DNA from: a virus
Direction: 5' to 3' (one strand)
Length of the DNA stretch: 43,759 nucleotides
Virus record (IMG/VR): IMGVR_UViG_3300028731_000014
Coordinates: 1 to 43,759 of that record
Each line of letters opens with the position of its first letter. The stretch's first letter is position 1. The translations under genes were made by a program, and so were the position numbers. Shown here piece by piece: positions 7,654 through 15,941 of the stretch. The notes below the pieces were generated by a model that was not told the origin of the DNA, ran no database searches, and was given only the letters and a program-made list of their open reading frames with translations.

Positions 7654-7977
7654 TTACCGTTTTTGAACAGGCAAAATGAAAGACCGGGAGTAGTCGTTGC
7701 CGTTGGTGGTCAGAATGTCGCAAGTGACAAGGTATTTCACGCCAATCACGCCGTTTGAAAGCAATGCGCTAACAGCCTTGCTGGCGCCGCCCACTCCGTT
7801 GACAATGGCAGAAGCCCCTATACCAAGGCCGGTAGGGTTGCACGATACGCCAGCGATAAGCGCCACCGTATCGTTAGGCCCTAGTGTATTGGTGAAATCA
7901 AAAGTCCAAACCGATACATCATAGGGGTCTTTAGCGGTCAGTACTGGGGTGGGGTTTGTTGCAAACGCGCCAGACAT
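7654..7977 (-). CDS. Fibre-tail adaptor-like structural protein
   Basis: 107 aa, ATG at 7977 preceded by AGGAG with good spacing. 'AKDPYDVSVWTFDFTNTLGP' near the N-terminus and the ending 'YLVTCDILTTNGNDYSRSFI' match the layout of small immunoglobulin-like phage proteins that join fibres to the tail ('K(D)PxxxxxYxxDxxxxL...' then a strand with 'G...RSFxLPV'). It follows two fibre-like genes. A 91-bp gap with no recognisable signal separates it from the next gene. Confidence 0.6.
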   Translation of the reverse strand: MSGAFATNPTPVLTAKDPYDVSVWTFDFTNTLGPNDTVALIAGVSCNPTGLGIGASAIVNGVGGASKAVSALLSNGVIGVKYLVTCDILTTNGNDYSRSFILPVQKR

Positions 7978-8175
7978 CTAAAACTCTCCTATTTTAACAT
8001 CTGGCGCAAATACCGCAGTTTTTTGGGTGGTTCCAAGAAGAATGGCCCGATTAACCACGAGCATCGCCTGCCCGCGCGATGTTAATAAAGTTTGCGCCCG
8101 CGCTAGAAGTACGGCGATGACAGCAGAGCTCCCTGCGACGGGGAGCGACGCAACGGGGCCGGAAGCTATCGGCAT
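7978..8175 (-). CDS. Small hypothetical protein of the tail module
   Basis: 65 aa, ATG at 8175, two bases after the upstream stop and ending directly before the next start. It is rich in Ala, Val and Leu (MPIASGPVASLPVAGSSAVI) without a clear transmembrane segment. No Shine-Dalgarno is visible, so translation probably depends on coupling to the upstream fibre gene. Family not recognised. Confidence 0.5.
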   Translation of the reverse strand: MPIASGPVASLPVAGSSAVIAVLLARAQTLLTSRGQAMLVVNRAILLGTTQKTAVFAPDVKIGEF

Positions 8176-8177
8176 CG

Positions 8178-8834
8178 CTAGGAGGACGCTATCGTTAGCG
8201 TAGACACACTGAAAACCACCTGGCTGCTGACGGAAACACCCAGCGAAGTGACCTGCCTAACCATGCCGGAGCCTCTGGTCGTTATCGGCGCGCCGGTGGT
8301 AAACGTATCGGATACGAGATCGGTGACCGTGTAAATCACGCCCCCGGTTAGACCCGCCGGAAGCGCACCACCGTATTCTGCGTTGAATACCACGGAAGCC
8401 CCGTTAAGAAGGTTTGGTGTTGACCCGGTTGTGATACCGACGGCGTTAATGATGCCTAGCGGCATTCCGGTGCAGGTGAACGGAAACCACGGATTGCTAC
8501 CGAGGTAATCCCAAGCCAGGAGGTTGCCACTCGTCGAGGCATCGTACAGCCCCCACGCGATGACGGTGCCCCAAGGCGCGGTAGATATCGGGAACGAGAT
8601 ACCGGAACCCCCGTTAGCCACTATAGATGGCGGCCCGCTAACCGCCGCAGTCCACACTCCCGCCGTTGGCATGCGCACGTATGAGCCACCGGAAACCTCT
8701 GTAAACCCGGTTCCGGCATCGGTGCCCGCCACAGTGAATAACGCGAGCCAAGCTGCAGGCAGCGTCGGCATGGCTGTCTGCCCGGTTACGTAGTTCAGGA
8801 CGTTGTTTGAGGTGTAGTTGGTAAGACCGGTCAC
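8178..8834 (-). CDS. Phage tail fibre protein
   Basis: 218 aa, GTG start at 8834. The N-terminal pattern 'LTNYTSNNVLNYVTGQTAMP' followed by 'LPAAWLALFTVAGTDAGTGF' and 'TEVSGGSYVRMP', then 'WGTVIAWGLYDASTSGNLLA', is the signature of a widespread phage tail fibre family (N...ll.hl.g......p..vylALft..P...g.g.Ev.ggsYaR). The C-terminal part (about residues 125-218) is an additional beta-rich segment. It belongs to the host-contact part of the tail and lies in the fibre cluster 7654-12408. Confidence 0.75.
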   Translation of the reverse strand: MTGLTNYTSNNVLNYVTGQTAMPTLPAAWLALFTVAGTDAGTGFTEVSGGSYVRMPTAGVWTAAVSGPPSIVANGGSGISFPISTAPWGTVIAWGLYDASTSGNLLAWDYLGSNPWFPFTCTGMPLGIINAVGITTGSTPNLLNGASVVFNAEYGGALPAGLTGGVIYTVTDLVSDTFTTGAPITTRGSGMVRQVTSLGVSVSSQVVFSVSTLTIASS

Positions 8835-8846
8835 GAGATTAAGCCC

Positions 8847-9740
8847 TTATTGCACCTGGATATAATACACAGCGCCGGCCAGAGCGGTACCGGTAATCGT
8901 AACTGAAGTTGTACTTAACGCGCTAATATACGCAGCGGCCGTCCCCGTCGCCGCAGCAACTGCATTGGCCGGCGTGAGATCAGCTGTGCGCGGTGCTGTG
9001 GTGAAGGCGCTGGCAAAGGTGATCGTGCACGTCGTCACTGCTGCGGTGCCCACCGTGACCTGAAAACTTTGATCGTTTCCTCCCGCCAAAATTGTGCCTT
9101 GTGTCGTACTCCCGCAGGCATTAGCGGCAATTGTTGGCGTGCCGCTTCCGCCTATGCGCCAATGTTGGTGTAAATCGACAGTGCCAGCTACCGTACCACT
9201 TGTTGTGAAACTTAAGCTATTGCCGGAAGGGGCGTTAAAGCCATCAAAAGGCGTCAATGCCGAAGAGGACGCGCTAAAACTAAAGGCGTTGCTCTGCCCT
9301 TGGGCAGTTGTGCTCCCGGCGGTATACAAGCTAACGGCACCCGTGAGTGTGGTGTTTGCGCCGGCAATGGGCGCACCTATGTATAGGCACGCCCCGTTGG
9401 TAATAGTTTCGGCGGCAGACGCTGAGAATGTGCAGCCGTTGAGCGTGTACGCGCCGCGCAAAGCAATCGTTCCCGAGCCGCTGCTATCGTTCAAGGTCGT
9501 GGCCGGAACGTTGAAAACCGGGCTCGCGGTTGTCCAGCTTGGGTACGAACCGGTCGCGGCCGTAAGGTTGATTACCGGCAGCGTTCCTGTCGCGCTAAGG
9601 GCGCCGGAAGTATTGGCTATCGTGATGCCGTCAACGGGTGTGCTTGGCGCCACGAACGGGCTTCCTCCGGGTGCCTCCTGCGCGAATGCGGCGGGGCCTA
9701 AGTACAGCGCGAAGACCAGGCTTGCGATTATCCTAATCAT
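8847..9740 (-). CDS. Beta-rich tail-module protein with Sec signal peptide
   Basis: 297 aa from ATG at 9740, chosen because it overlaps the upstream stop (ATGA, 9737-9740). It yields a classical signal peptide, MIRIIASLVFALYLGPAAFA, with probable cleavage after AFA. The mature part is Thr/Ser/Ala/Gly-rich and repeating-beta, ending 'TALAGAVYYIQVQ'. Two Cys pairs (for example 'NGCTFSA' and 'NGACLYIG') could form disulphides in the periplasm. An export signal is unusual for a phage tail protein. Family not recognised; it may be an exported decoy or adhesin, or a fibre carrying a signal-like N-terminus. Confidence 0.65.
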   Translation of the reverse strand: MIRIIASLVFALYLGPAAFAQEAPGGSPFVAPSTPVDGITIANTSGALSATGTLPVINLTAATGSYPSWTTASPVFNVPATTLNDSSGSGTIALRGAYTLNGCTFSASAAETITNGACLYIGAPIAGANTTLTGAVSLYTAGSTTAQGQSNAFSFSASSSALTPFDGFNAPSGNSLSFTTSGTVAGTVDLHQHWRIGGSGTPTIAANACGSTTQGTILAGGNDQSFQVTVGTAAVTTCTITFASAFTTAPRTADLTPANAVAAATGTAAAYISALSTTSVTITGTALAGAVYYIQVQ

Positions 9741-10246
9741 TTGAAGTACTGCACGGTTAACGTGCCCGTGCTCCCTGTTGCGTCGATGAATCGAGCCGCC
9801 GTCGCAACTGTCGCGCCCTGTATCCATAGCGGTTGGCCGGGGGTGAGAACGAAGCCTACCGTAGCGGTCGGTGTGAGGTCGCTTTCGAGGGAATAGTTAA
9901 CGCTGCCGCCGATGGCCATGACCTGGGCGAAAGTCGCCGTGCCGGGTACCGTAAGAGCTGTTGATGTTGCCACCGCCAGAGCACTTTGCGACCCAGCCAC
10001 GCCGGTAAAGGAATACGGCGCGCTTCCGCCACCTCCTCCGCCACTGACAATGGCAACGTTCAGATCGCAAGTGGCGTCCATTGATAGGCTAGAATACCCC
10101 GGGCCGCCTGCATTTACCGTCGGATTGTAGCCCCAGAATGATGGCTGCGAGGAGTACGGAGAGATCGTAGACGAGCAGACTGCGCGCGCCAGACCTGGCG
10201 TCAGCAGCCCAAGTAGGGCAAAGAGGTAACGCAAAGTCTTTTTCAC
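9737..10246 (-). CDS. Secreted tail-module protein
   Basis: 169 aa from GTG at 10246, preferred over ATG at 10261 because GGGAG lies eight bases upstream and because it gives a textbook signal peptide: two Lys, hydrophobic core, then 'PGLARA' (KKTLRYLFALLGLLTPGLAR). The mature part starts 'VCSSTISPYSSQPSFWGYNP' and contains a Gly run and a beta-rich C-terminus ('TGTLTVQYFK'). It directly follows the tailspike and precedes a second signal-peptide gene. I do not recognise the family. A periplasmic or surface location is inferred. Confidence 0.62.
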   Translation of the reverse strand: MKKTLRYLFALLGLLTPGLARAVCSSTISPYSSQPSFWGYNPTVNAGGPGYSSLSMDATCDLNVAIVSGGGGGGSAPYSFTGVAGSQSALAVATSTALTVPGTATFAQVMAIGGSVNYSLESDLTPTATVGFVLTPGQPLWIQGATVATAARFIDATGSTGTLTVQYFK

Positions 10247-10260
10247 GAAGCCAACTCCCA

Positions 10261-12408
10261 TTAGTTGTAAACCCAGGCCGCGCCAGTGTAGAGCACCCTG
10301 GCCACGTTACTTCCGCCACCCGCTGCGTTAGCGCGATAGGTCACCGTTCCGGCATCGGAGATTGTGGCCTCCGCTCCAGCTGGCGAGCCAGAGGGGAGCG
10401 TTGCGAACGTCGCAACAAATGGCTGACTGTAGCCTTTAGCGCGGTTGAACACAGCCATATTGGTTGCAGAGCCGGTGCCACCAACGACGCCGCTACTCGA
10501 CGCCAAGATATCGATGTTAATAAAGCTATGCCCAGCCCCTGTGAGCGATAAGAATAGTTCTGCGAATTTAGGCGCCCACAGCGAGCCGGTAATGTTTATG
10601 TCGCTACATGCAGTGGCCCCATTCAATGTGAGACCAACCGCAAAACTTGCCGTGTCGCCACCCTGATTAAAGTGATTGCCAGGAAGATTTATAGCACTGC
10701 AACCGGACATGACTATCCCGAATGCGGCGGCAACGGTTACGTCTACAATATTGTCGCTAATTTGACCATTCACGCAATTTACCAAGTTCAGAACTTGCGT
10801 GCTTGACGATGCGGTGCCCTGCCCAAGCCAATTATTCGAAAGCATAAATTCGCTACCGCCCGTGATGAGGGAGCCATTGGTATTGCTATCGATATCGTTT
10901 TGTCTAATTTTGCCGGTAAATCCCGTCGCGCAATTAATGCCATATCCATTATTGAAAATGACGTTATCCATAATATAAGAGCTTGTTCCGGCCCCGAGGA
11001 TACTAACCCCGGCGACGGGGCAGGTGTGAATATAATTAGATTGCACGATGGTATCACTGACCGAACCATTGGTTGAGTCGATAACAATACCACTTCCAGC
11101 AACAGAAATTCTATTTGAAAAAATCACATTTTGATTTGCCCCGGTTCCGCCGTTATTACCTAAATATACGCCATTGTAGTTCTGACTGTTGAAGGTGCAA
11201 TTAATTATTTTGTTGTTAAACGAGTTAATCAGATGAACAGCCGAACCCGCCGTAGCCGTCTGCGATCTGGCAAACGCAACGCCGTCGAAAGTCATGTTCC
11301 CCGTATTCGTGCATACGAATGTATCCAATAATCCGGTAGCGTCGTTCATCTGGACTGTTGATAAAAACTGACTTCCTCTAAGCAGGAAGTTTCCAGGCAT
11401 CGTGAGCGTTGCCGAGATAAGATACGTCGAATTATCCAACCGCGCACTTTGCGCACCGCAGCCCAACATGCCAACGAATGCCTGTGTGGAGTCGCCCACG
11501 GATGAGGGTACGGCCCCCCACCATTCGGGATAAACGAAATCACTGGGTTGGCTAAAGAAGGTTACATTTCCAGTTCCAACTAGGTTGAACACTTGATAGC
11601 GGCCAGCTTGCAAAAACGCATGCAAATTCAACGTTACCCCGGGCGCGATAGTCAATACTGCGCCCGGATCCAGAATTAGTGTTTGAGTGATGCTATGAAA
11701 GCCTGATGAATTGATGATATAGTTACCGGCCGGGATATACACGGGCTTATTTGTATTCTTGGCGTTAAAAAACCCAGTGCTATCCAGCGCTGACCCATAC
11801 GTAAATGTGACACTGGACGCGGTCATCGTAACAGATGGCGCGGTATTGACAGAGATTGTGCTAGTTCCCGTAGCTGCCGTGATCGTGGCCGATAGGGGCG
11901 CAGAGCCCGCGCCTAAACCAGGCAAGAGTATTACATCACCGACTGTCGCAGCAGCGAACGTGGTTGTGCCGAAGGTGATAGAGGTATTGCCATTGACGCA
12001 CGTAACCGTATCCGTAACCGTAAGCGCATTTCCTACGGCACCGAAATCGCGAACATTGACGCGCTGGGCGAAGCGAGCAGAAAAGCTAAGCGCGGAACTG
12101 CCGCCGGCCGCAAGCGTAGTCTGCGCGCTGATGTTGCCGGAGCTATCCGCCACCACGACGCCGTTAGCGCCGCCAACGTTCAGCGTTCCCGGCGGGCCGC
12201 CCGTAGAAGCAGGACCGGTAAGCACTTTGCCCGCAGCAGCGGCGATAACAGGCTGGAAACCAGGCCCTACAATGCCAGCTGCGATATACGCGGCCATTTG
12301 TGACAGATTTGCGCGGTACGTCGAACCGCTCTGGACAAGCTCGAAAAGCTCCGTGCCATTAAGCGCGATAACCGGTGTCAGATTAGGGATTTGGGCGCCG
12401 GCTGTCAT
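10261..12408 (-). CDS. Tailspike with right-handed beta-helix (pectate lyase-like)
   Basis: 715 aa, ATGA overlap with the upstream gene (12405-12408). The N-terminal 100 residues (PNLTPVIALNGTELFELVQS) look like a virion-attachment domain. 'NVRDFGAVGNALTVTDTV' (about residues 118-135) is the entry signature of phage pectate-lyase-3 superfamily tailspikes. Residues about 380-600 carry repeated coils such as 'NNKIINCTFNSQNYNGVYLG' and 'IVQSNYIHTCPVAGVSILGA', typical of a parallel beta-helix with Asn ladders. Such proteins bind and often hydrolyse or lyse surface polysaccharide. Catalytic residues cannot be assigned by eye. Confidence 0.82.
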   Translation of the reverse strand: MTAGAQIPNLTPVIALNGTELFELVQSGSTYRANLSQMAAYIAAGIVGPGFQPVIAAAAGKVLTGPASTGGPPGTLNVGGANGVVVADSSGNISAQTTLAAGGSSALSFSARFAQRVNVRDFGAVGNALTVTDTVTCVNGNTSITFGTTTFAAATVGDVILLPGLGAGSAPLSATITAATGTSTISVNTAPSVTMTASSVTFTYGSALDSTGFFNAKNTNKPVYIPAGNYIINSSGFHSITQTLILDPGAVLTIAPGVTLNLHAFLQAGRYQVFNLVGTGNVTFFSQPSDFVYPEWWGAVPSSVGDSTQAFVGMLGCGAQSARLDNSTYLISATLTMPGNFLLRGSQFLSTVQMNDATGLLDTFVCTNTGNMTFDGVAFARSQTATAGSAVHLINSFNNKIINCTFNSQNYNGVYLGNNGGTGANQNVIFSNRISVAGSGIVIDSTNGSVSDTIVQSNYIHTCPVAGVSILGAGTSSYIMDNVIFNNGYGINCATGFTGKIRQNDIDSNTNGSLITGGSEFMLSNNWLGQGTASSSTQVLNLVNCVNGQISDNIVDVTVAAAFGIVMSGCSAINLPGNHFNQGGDTASFAVGLTLNGATACSDINITGSLWAPKFAELFLSLTGAGHSFINIDILASSSGVVGGTGSATNMAVFNRAKGYSQPFVATFATLPSGSPAGAEATISDAGTVTYRANAAGGGSNVARVLYTGAAWVYN

Positions 12409-12935
12409 GGTGTTAGCGGTCCAGTATTCGGGATATTGCTATCGATCTCCGGCGGGTCTGCCACAAAGCCCCGAGGCACGCCAGGATTAGAATTCCCAGG
12501 GGCGTTAGGATCAAGGCCAGGGGTTTGATTGAGACCATGCGGTGGCTCTCCTACTTCCTGCGTAACACGGGTGTTGTTCAATTCCGTAATACGCGGTGTC
12601 GTGCCAGGGATCGGGATACCTGTTACCGGATCAATCGTATCCTGGCCGGAGAGCATACGCACATCGGTTTCGTTCGTCAGGAAATACTCCAAGCGCGGCT
12701 GCACGATAGGCACGGGATCGGCCGGGATCACGATGGCGCGGAGTTGCTCCTGCGGCACATCGTAACAACGATTGCATACAAGCTTTCGTTTGTTGATAAG
12801 GCTGGAACCCGCCCAGTCATACTGCCAGCGTAGGTCGACGTGATTGAAGCGGAAGCCGCACAAGTCACAAATAGCATGCGCTTGCGGGTTCCTAGCACTT
12901 GTCCTAGCTCGGCCGGATATTGATGCATATGCCAT
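12405..12935 (-). CDS. Conserved virion-associated protein with CxxC zinc-ribbon motif
   Basis: 176 aa, ATG at 12935. The N-terminal part contains two Cys pairs, 'CDLCGFRFNHVDLRW' and 'KLVCNRCYDVPQEQLRAI', about 30 residues apart, consistent with a structural zinc site. The phrase 'QLRAIVIPADPVPI' follows and the C-terminal half is Pro/Asn/Gly-rich. I recognise this arrangement as a conserved family next to adaptor and fibre genes in podovirus-like phages; its function is undetermined. It overlaps the tailspike start, so it may help attach the tailspike. Confidence 0.65.
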   Translation of the reverse strand: MAYASISGRARTSARNPQAHAICDLCGFRFNHVDLRWQYDWAGSSLINKRKLVCNRCYDVPQEQLRAIVIPADPVPIVQPRLEYFLTNETDVRMLSGQDTIDPVTGIPIPGTTPRITELNNTRVTQEVGEPPHGLNQTPGLDPNAPGNSNPGVPRGFVADPPEIDSNIPNTGPLTP

Positions 12936-12943
12936 TGCGGGGC

Positions 12944-13636
12944 TTAATTTCTAAAATAGGAAGATATTTGCGGGGATATGTACGTGTTCGCGTTCTCCAC
13001 GTCTTGCAACGATGCGATTTGGTAACTTTCATCTGCTACGGCCTTATACGCCGTGGCAAGTGGCGGCGCCCAAATGCGCGCGAGGCGGTATGTCAGCCCG
13101 TCCGCGAACGCTTCGAACCACCGGTATGGGATATCGACATTCTGCGCGGAAGTATAGTTGGCGTCCTGGATCTGCTGCACCGCGTAATAGCTGAGAGTCT
13201 GCGCGCTCGTGCCATCCGGCACCGGCCAGAGGTTCAGGACCGGCGATATCAGCCGGTCAAACCAGAACACGGTGGTAAAGCCCTGCTGCGCGGGGTTAGG
13301 ATACGATGCGTACTCAGTGCGCGATACCGGGAGGATGATGCGGTTGGTTGAGGCACCGCCGTTGGCCGTCGTGACATACGCATCGAGCACCATGATAACA
13401 GATGGGTCAACAGCGTATTGCACCTGGCCCTGCACCAGCGGCACCGTGACGAGTTCAACGCGCCAGAGATTGACGCCCTGGTTAGCCCAGCGCGACAGCA
13501 TCATGTTTGCTGCCATGCGAGCGGACTGGAAATGCTCTTGCGCTAACGAGGTGGGCCGCACGCCGATGTTATTGAAGGCATAGAGAACCAGCTCGCCGAG
13601 CGAGGGCATAAACGTCGTTGTGCCCGAATAGCTCAC
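12944..13636 (-). CDS. Head-tail connector/adaptor protein
   Basis: 230 aa, GTG start overlapping the upstream stop (GTGA, 13633-13636). 'PSLGELVLYAFNNIGVRPTS' then 'ARMAANMMLSRWANQGVNLW' and 'VPLVQGQVQYAVDPSVIMVL' match the layout of phage adaptor (tail tubular A / gp4-like) proteins: an N-terminal helical pair, a 'W...G..lw' element, then a beta domain. The C-terminal helices include 'YRWFEAFADGLTYRLARIWA'. It probably forms a ring below the portal. It is related in layout, not identity, to the protein at 3700-4482. Confidence 0.7.
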   Translation of the reverse strand: MSYSGTTTFMPSLGELVLYAFNNIGVRPTSLAQEHFQSARMAANMMLSRWANQGVNLWRVELVTVPLVQGQVQYAVDPSVIMVLDAYVTTANGGASTNRIILPVSRTEYASYPNPAQQGFTTVFWFDRLISPVLNLWPVPDGTSAQTLSYYAVQQIQDANYTSAQNVDIPYRWFEAFADGLTYRLARIWAPPLATAYKAVADESYQIASLQDVENANTYISPQISSYFRN

Positions 13637-13941
13637 CGGGTACCGGACTGAACCACATACACGGTCACGGAACCGGTTATGGTCACGTTAATGGAAAGGC
13701 CCCGGCACGGGATGTTGAGCTGGTAAAAACCGCCTGCCGTTAGCCCAGTGAGACCGGACGAGGGCGCCCATACGGTGGGGGTAGCGTCCGCCATATCTTG
13801 CGGCGTAGCTTCGATATTAAACGTCGGTGTGCCGCTGTTGATGACAACGAACAGACCAATGTTGAAGGTATCACGGAAGTTATCGACGGCGACAGGAGTG
13901 CTACGCCCGACCGCGCCCTGCGTCATGGAGATAGGGGTCAT
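13633..13941 (-). CDS. Small beta-rich structural protein
   Basis: 102 aa, ATG at 13941 with a GAGAGGA Shine-Dalgarno. The sequence 'FNIGLFVVINSGTPTFNIEA' and the ending 'INVTITGSVTVYVVQSGTR' suggest a compact beta-sandwich, as in head decoration or fibre-base proteins. It overlaps the adaptor gene by four bases, so the two are co-translated. No signal peptide or catalytic motif. Confidence 0.62.
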   Translation of the reverse strand: MTPISMTQGAVGRSTPVAVDNFRDTFNIGLFVVINSGTPTFNIEATPQDMADATPTVWAPSSGLTGLTAGGFYQLNIPCRGLSINVTITGSVTVYVVQSGTR

Positions 13942-13951
13942 AGCGTCCTCT

Positions 13952-13984
13952 CAAAAATATGAGGCAGGGGCGTGAAGCCCCTGC
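13952..13984 (-). terminator. Hairpin with T-rich tract
   Basis: Perfect 8-bp stem GCAGGGGC/GCCCCTGC (13964-13971 and 13977-13984) with a 5-base loop. On the minus strand it is followed by CTC and then ATATTTTTGA. It lies between the His-rich gene and the 102-aa gene, so it could terminate or attenuate late transcription or stabilise the mRNA 3' end. The spacer before the T-run makes it weaker than a canonical terminator. Confidence 0.5.
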
Positions 13985-13986
13985 TT

Positions 13987-14409
13987 TTAGTCGATATCGG
14001 CGTCTTTGTGGTGCGGCGGCAACGTGCCTGCGTGGGCGGAAGACAGTGGGTTGTAATTGCTACCCGCACGGCCACCGGCCTTGCGCGGCTTGCGGCCCGC
14101 GTGGTGGCTGGCCTCTTTGCCCTTGACGTGGCCAAGATGCTCAGCGTGCTTCAGATGCTCATTGTGTTCGTGATGCACATGCCCGCCGCGCTTACGCTTG
14201 GCGCGGCCGCCACGCTTCTCGCCTTCGCGCTCTTCAGCAGCACTCTCGATCTTCGTGGCGTTATCCCGACGTTCCGGTTTGTCCTTCTCGTCTTCTTCGT
14301 ATTCGCGAGAACCCTCCACGGCGTCGTCACTGGCTGGACCCCCAGTAGCGTGATGGCCCCGCTCCTCGCGGTGCTTCTTCTCGTGGTGCTTAGCGGTATG
14401 ACCCTTCAT
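13987..14409 (-). CDS. His-rich basic protein sharing a KRGG motif with the 332-aa protein
   Basis: 140 aa, ATG at 14409 with AAGGA upstream. Very hydrophilic. The N-terminus 'MKGHTAKHHEKKHREERGHH' is followed by an acidic middle (about residues 30-65) and a basic, His-rich end including 'KRGGHVHHEHNEHLKHAEHL' and 'GKEASHHAGRKPRKAGGRAG'. The motif KRGGHV...GKEA..HAG(R/K)KPR also occurs in the 332-aa protein at 20040-21038. Probably intrinsically disordered, possibly nucleic-acid or metal binding. Position among capsid and decoration genes suggests it is packaged or virion-associated. Confidence 0.65.
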   Translation of the reverse strand: MKGHTAKHHEKKHREERGHHATGGPASDDAVEGSREYEEDEKDKPERRDNATKIESAAEEREGEKRGGRAKRKRGGHVHHEHNEHLKHAEHLGHVKGKEASHHAGRKPRKAGGRAGSNYNPLSSAHAGTLPPHHKDADID

Positions 14410-14422
14410 CGATCAGGTATCC

Positions 14423-14953
14423 TTACGAAACGTTGTTGATGCCCTGGACGTAAAACACCGTAAGGGTGATTACGCCAGCGCCAGTTGCACTTGCCGTCGC
14501 GGTAACCTGGATATCTGTGTTGCCCGTATTATCCCAGAGCGCGATCTGCGGAGCCGTAGTCGGCAACAAGGTGATATTGAGCTGGCCCAAGGCGGCGAGA
14601 CTGCCTGCGGTCAGCGCGGTCAGCGCGGACGTTCCGCCGGCAGTCGTGCCGATGCCGACAGTGGCACCGGCCTGGATCGTCGTAACCATGGCGTAGATAT
14701 CAGTGATCTGAGACTGGGCCGGGATTACAATTGGTGTGGTCTGCGTAGCGGCCGCTGAAAAAGCGATACCGCCAGCGGTTTGGCACATGTTCGCGTAACC
14801 CGCATTGGCGAGGCCAGAATATTCGCCCAGACCAGCGAGGGTGTTGCCGCTCGTGTGGTACACGTTGCCGGCGAGAAGCGGGCCGGTTAGCTGCGTGCCG
14901 GGCCAGATCGGGCTTCCGTTAGCGTTTGGAAATTGCCCGCCATTGATATCCAT
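14423..14953 (-). CDS. Probable head decoration protein
   Basis: 176 aa, ATG at 14953 with AAGGAG upstream. Gly/Ala/Thr-rich and predicted all-beta ('IVIPAQSQITDIYAMVTTIQ', 'GVITLTVFYVQGINNV'). It follows the major capsid gene with a hairpin between them. Composition and place are those of decoration or minor capsid proteins. No catalytic motif seen. Confidence 0.62.
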   Translation of the reverse strand: MDINGGQFPNANGSPIWPGTQLTGPLLAGNVYHTSGNTLAGLGEYSGLANAGYANMCQTAGGIAFSAAATQTTPIVIPAQSQITDIYAMVTTIQAGATVGIGTTAGGTSALTALTAGSLAALGQLNITLLPTTAPQIALWDNTGNTDIQVTATASATGAGVITLTVFYVQGINNVS

Positions 14954-14974
14954 GTAGAAAACTCCTTGGTTTCA

Positions 14975-14995
14975 CCCCGCCTTGCGGTGGCGGGG
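14975..14995 (-). terminator. Hairpin downstream of the major capsid gene
   Basis: Perfect 7-bp inverted repeat CCCCGCC/GGCGGGG (14975-14981 and 14989-14995) with a 7-base loop, between the capsid stop (15012) and the next start (14953). No T-run follows on the minus strand, so it more likely acts as an mRNA-stabilising or attenuating hairpin than as a full terminator. Confidence 0.42.
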
Positions 14996-15011
14996 CACGG
15001 ACAACTGCCTT

Positions 15012-15926
15012 CTAGCTCGTGGGGAAGCTACCCCAGATCGAACGCCAATTGTAATATGCAAACGAGTAGCGCTCGTATCCCTTAACCAGAAGGTTGTCGG
15101 TCACGAAATCAACCTGCATATCCGTCTCAAAGGGCATGCGCTCCATATAGGAGAGCCCATCAATATTGGTGAGCAGGAACCACGCAAACTGCGAGGTCAA
15201 GAAGTCGTTGACGATGTACCCTTCGGAAAGGCCGCCAGCGGTGGTCAGGATGGCGTTAACGTCGTTGTCTGCAGTGCCGGGCCGTAGCTCGGTCTTGGTC
15301 AGACGGATAGCGACTGGCTCCAACTGGGGCGGAACCACGAGCTTCCGGGCGCGCGCAAACACCTTCAAACCAGCTTGGTCGCGGAAGTTTGTACGAACGC
15401 TGATCATACCATTGAGCAACGTCGCTTCGTTCAAATCCACAGCGGTGGACGGGATATTAGCGATGGTGTTGCCGTCAATGGGGTGGGAAGCAGAGCAGAG
15501 AGCCTGACCGTCACCGCCGATGGCCGCGTTGTACACCGTCGCGGTGTTCAGCACGTTAGCGCCATAGATTTCTTTGGTCTGCTGAAAGCTCTCAATCAGG
15601 CCCAGGTTCGAAGGGTGGAACTGGGTCTTGTAAAGATTATCGTCGATAGCTTTGCGGGTGATCGCGTAGCCAAGAGCGATTTCGGTGTGCTCCTGGTTAT
15701 AGACGAACCGCTCGCCGGAACCGGTATCGAACGAGGTCTGGCCGCCTTCAGTTTTGAGCTGAGCCAGGCCGAGGAACCGCATCTCAGCGGTGCGCTCAAG
15801 AGCCATTTTCGAGTCGTGCTTCGTGAAGATCTTGTCGTATTGCGACGGGATCATCTCGTATTTGCCTTCAACGCCCCGCAAGCCGGGGAGCAGAAGGTCT
15901 TTGATGGCAGAAAGATTAACAGCCAT
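15012..15926 (-). CDS. Major capsid protein
   Basis: 304 aa, ATG at 15926 after a G-rich Shine-Dalgarno. Recognisable features are the N-terminal 'LPGLRGVEGKYEMIPSQYDK', 'GGQTSFDTGSGERFVYNQEH' and 'ALGYAITRKAIDDNLYK' (E-loop and spine-helix region), then 'GANVLNTATVYNAAIGGDGQ', 'LVVPPQLEPVAIRL', and a C-terminal 'FAWFLLTNIDGLSYMERMPF'. This is the pattern of HK97-fold, Mu gpT-like major capsid proteins. A decoration-type gene (15942-16574) lies immediately upstream. Length is normal for the family. Confidence 0.85.
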   Translation of the reverse strand: MAVNLSAIKDLLLPGLRGVEGKYEMIPSQYDKIFTKHDSKMALERTAEMRFLGLAQLKTEGGQTSFDTGSGERFVYNQEHTEIALGYAITRKAIDDNLYKTQFHPSNLGLIESFQQTKEIYGANVLNTATVYNAAIGGDGQALCSASHPIDGNTIANIPSTAVDLNEATLLNGMISVRTNFRDQAGLKVFARARKLVVPPQLEPVAIRLTKTELRPGTADNDVNAILTTAGGLSEGYIVNDFLTSQFAWFLLTNIDGLSYMERMPFETDMQVDFVTDNLLVKGYERYSFAYYNWRSIWGSFPTS

Positions 15927-15941
15927 AGTACCCTAGCCCCC

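Noticed and set aside
7654-12408. Diversity-generating retroelement acting on the tail fibre genes
   Set aside because: No reverse transcriptase, template repeat or matching variable repeat was found in the window.
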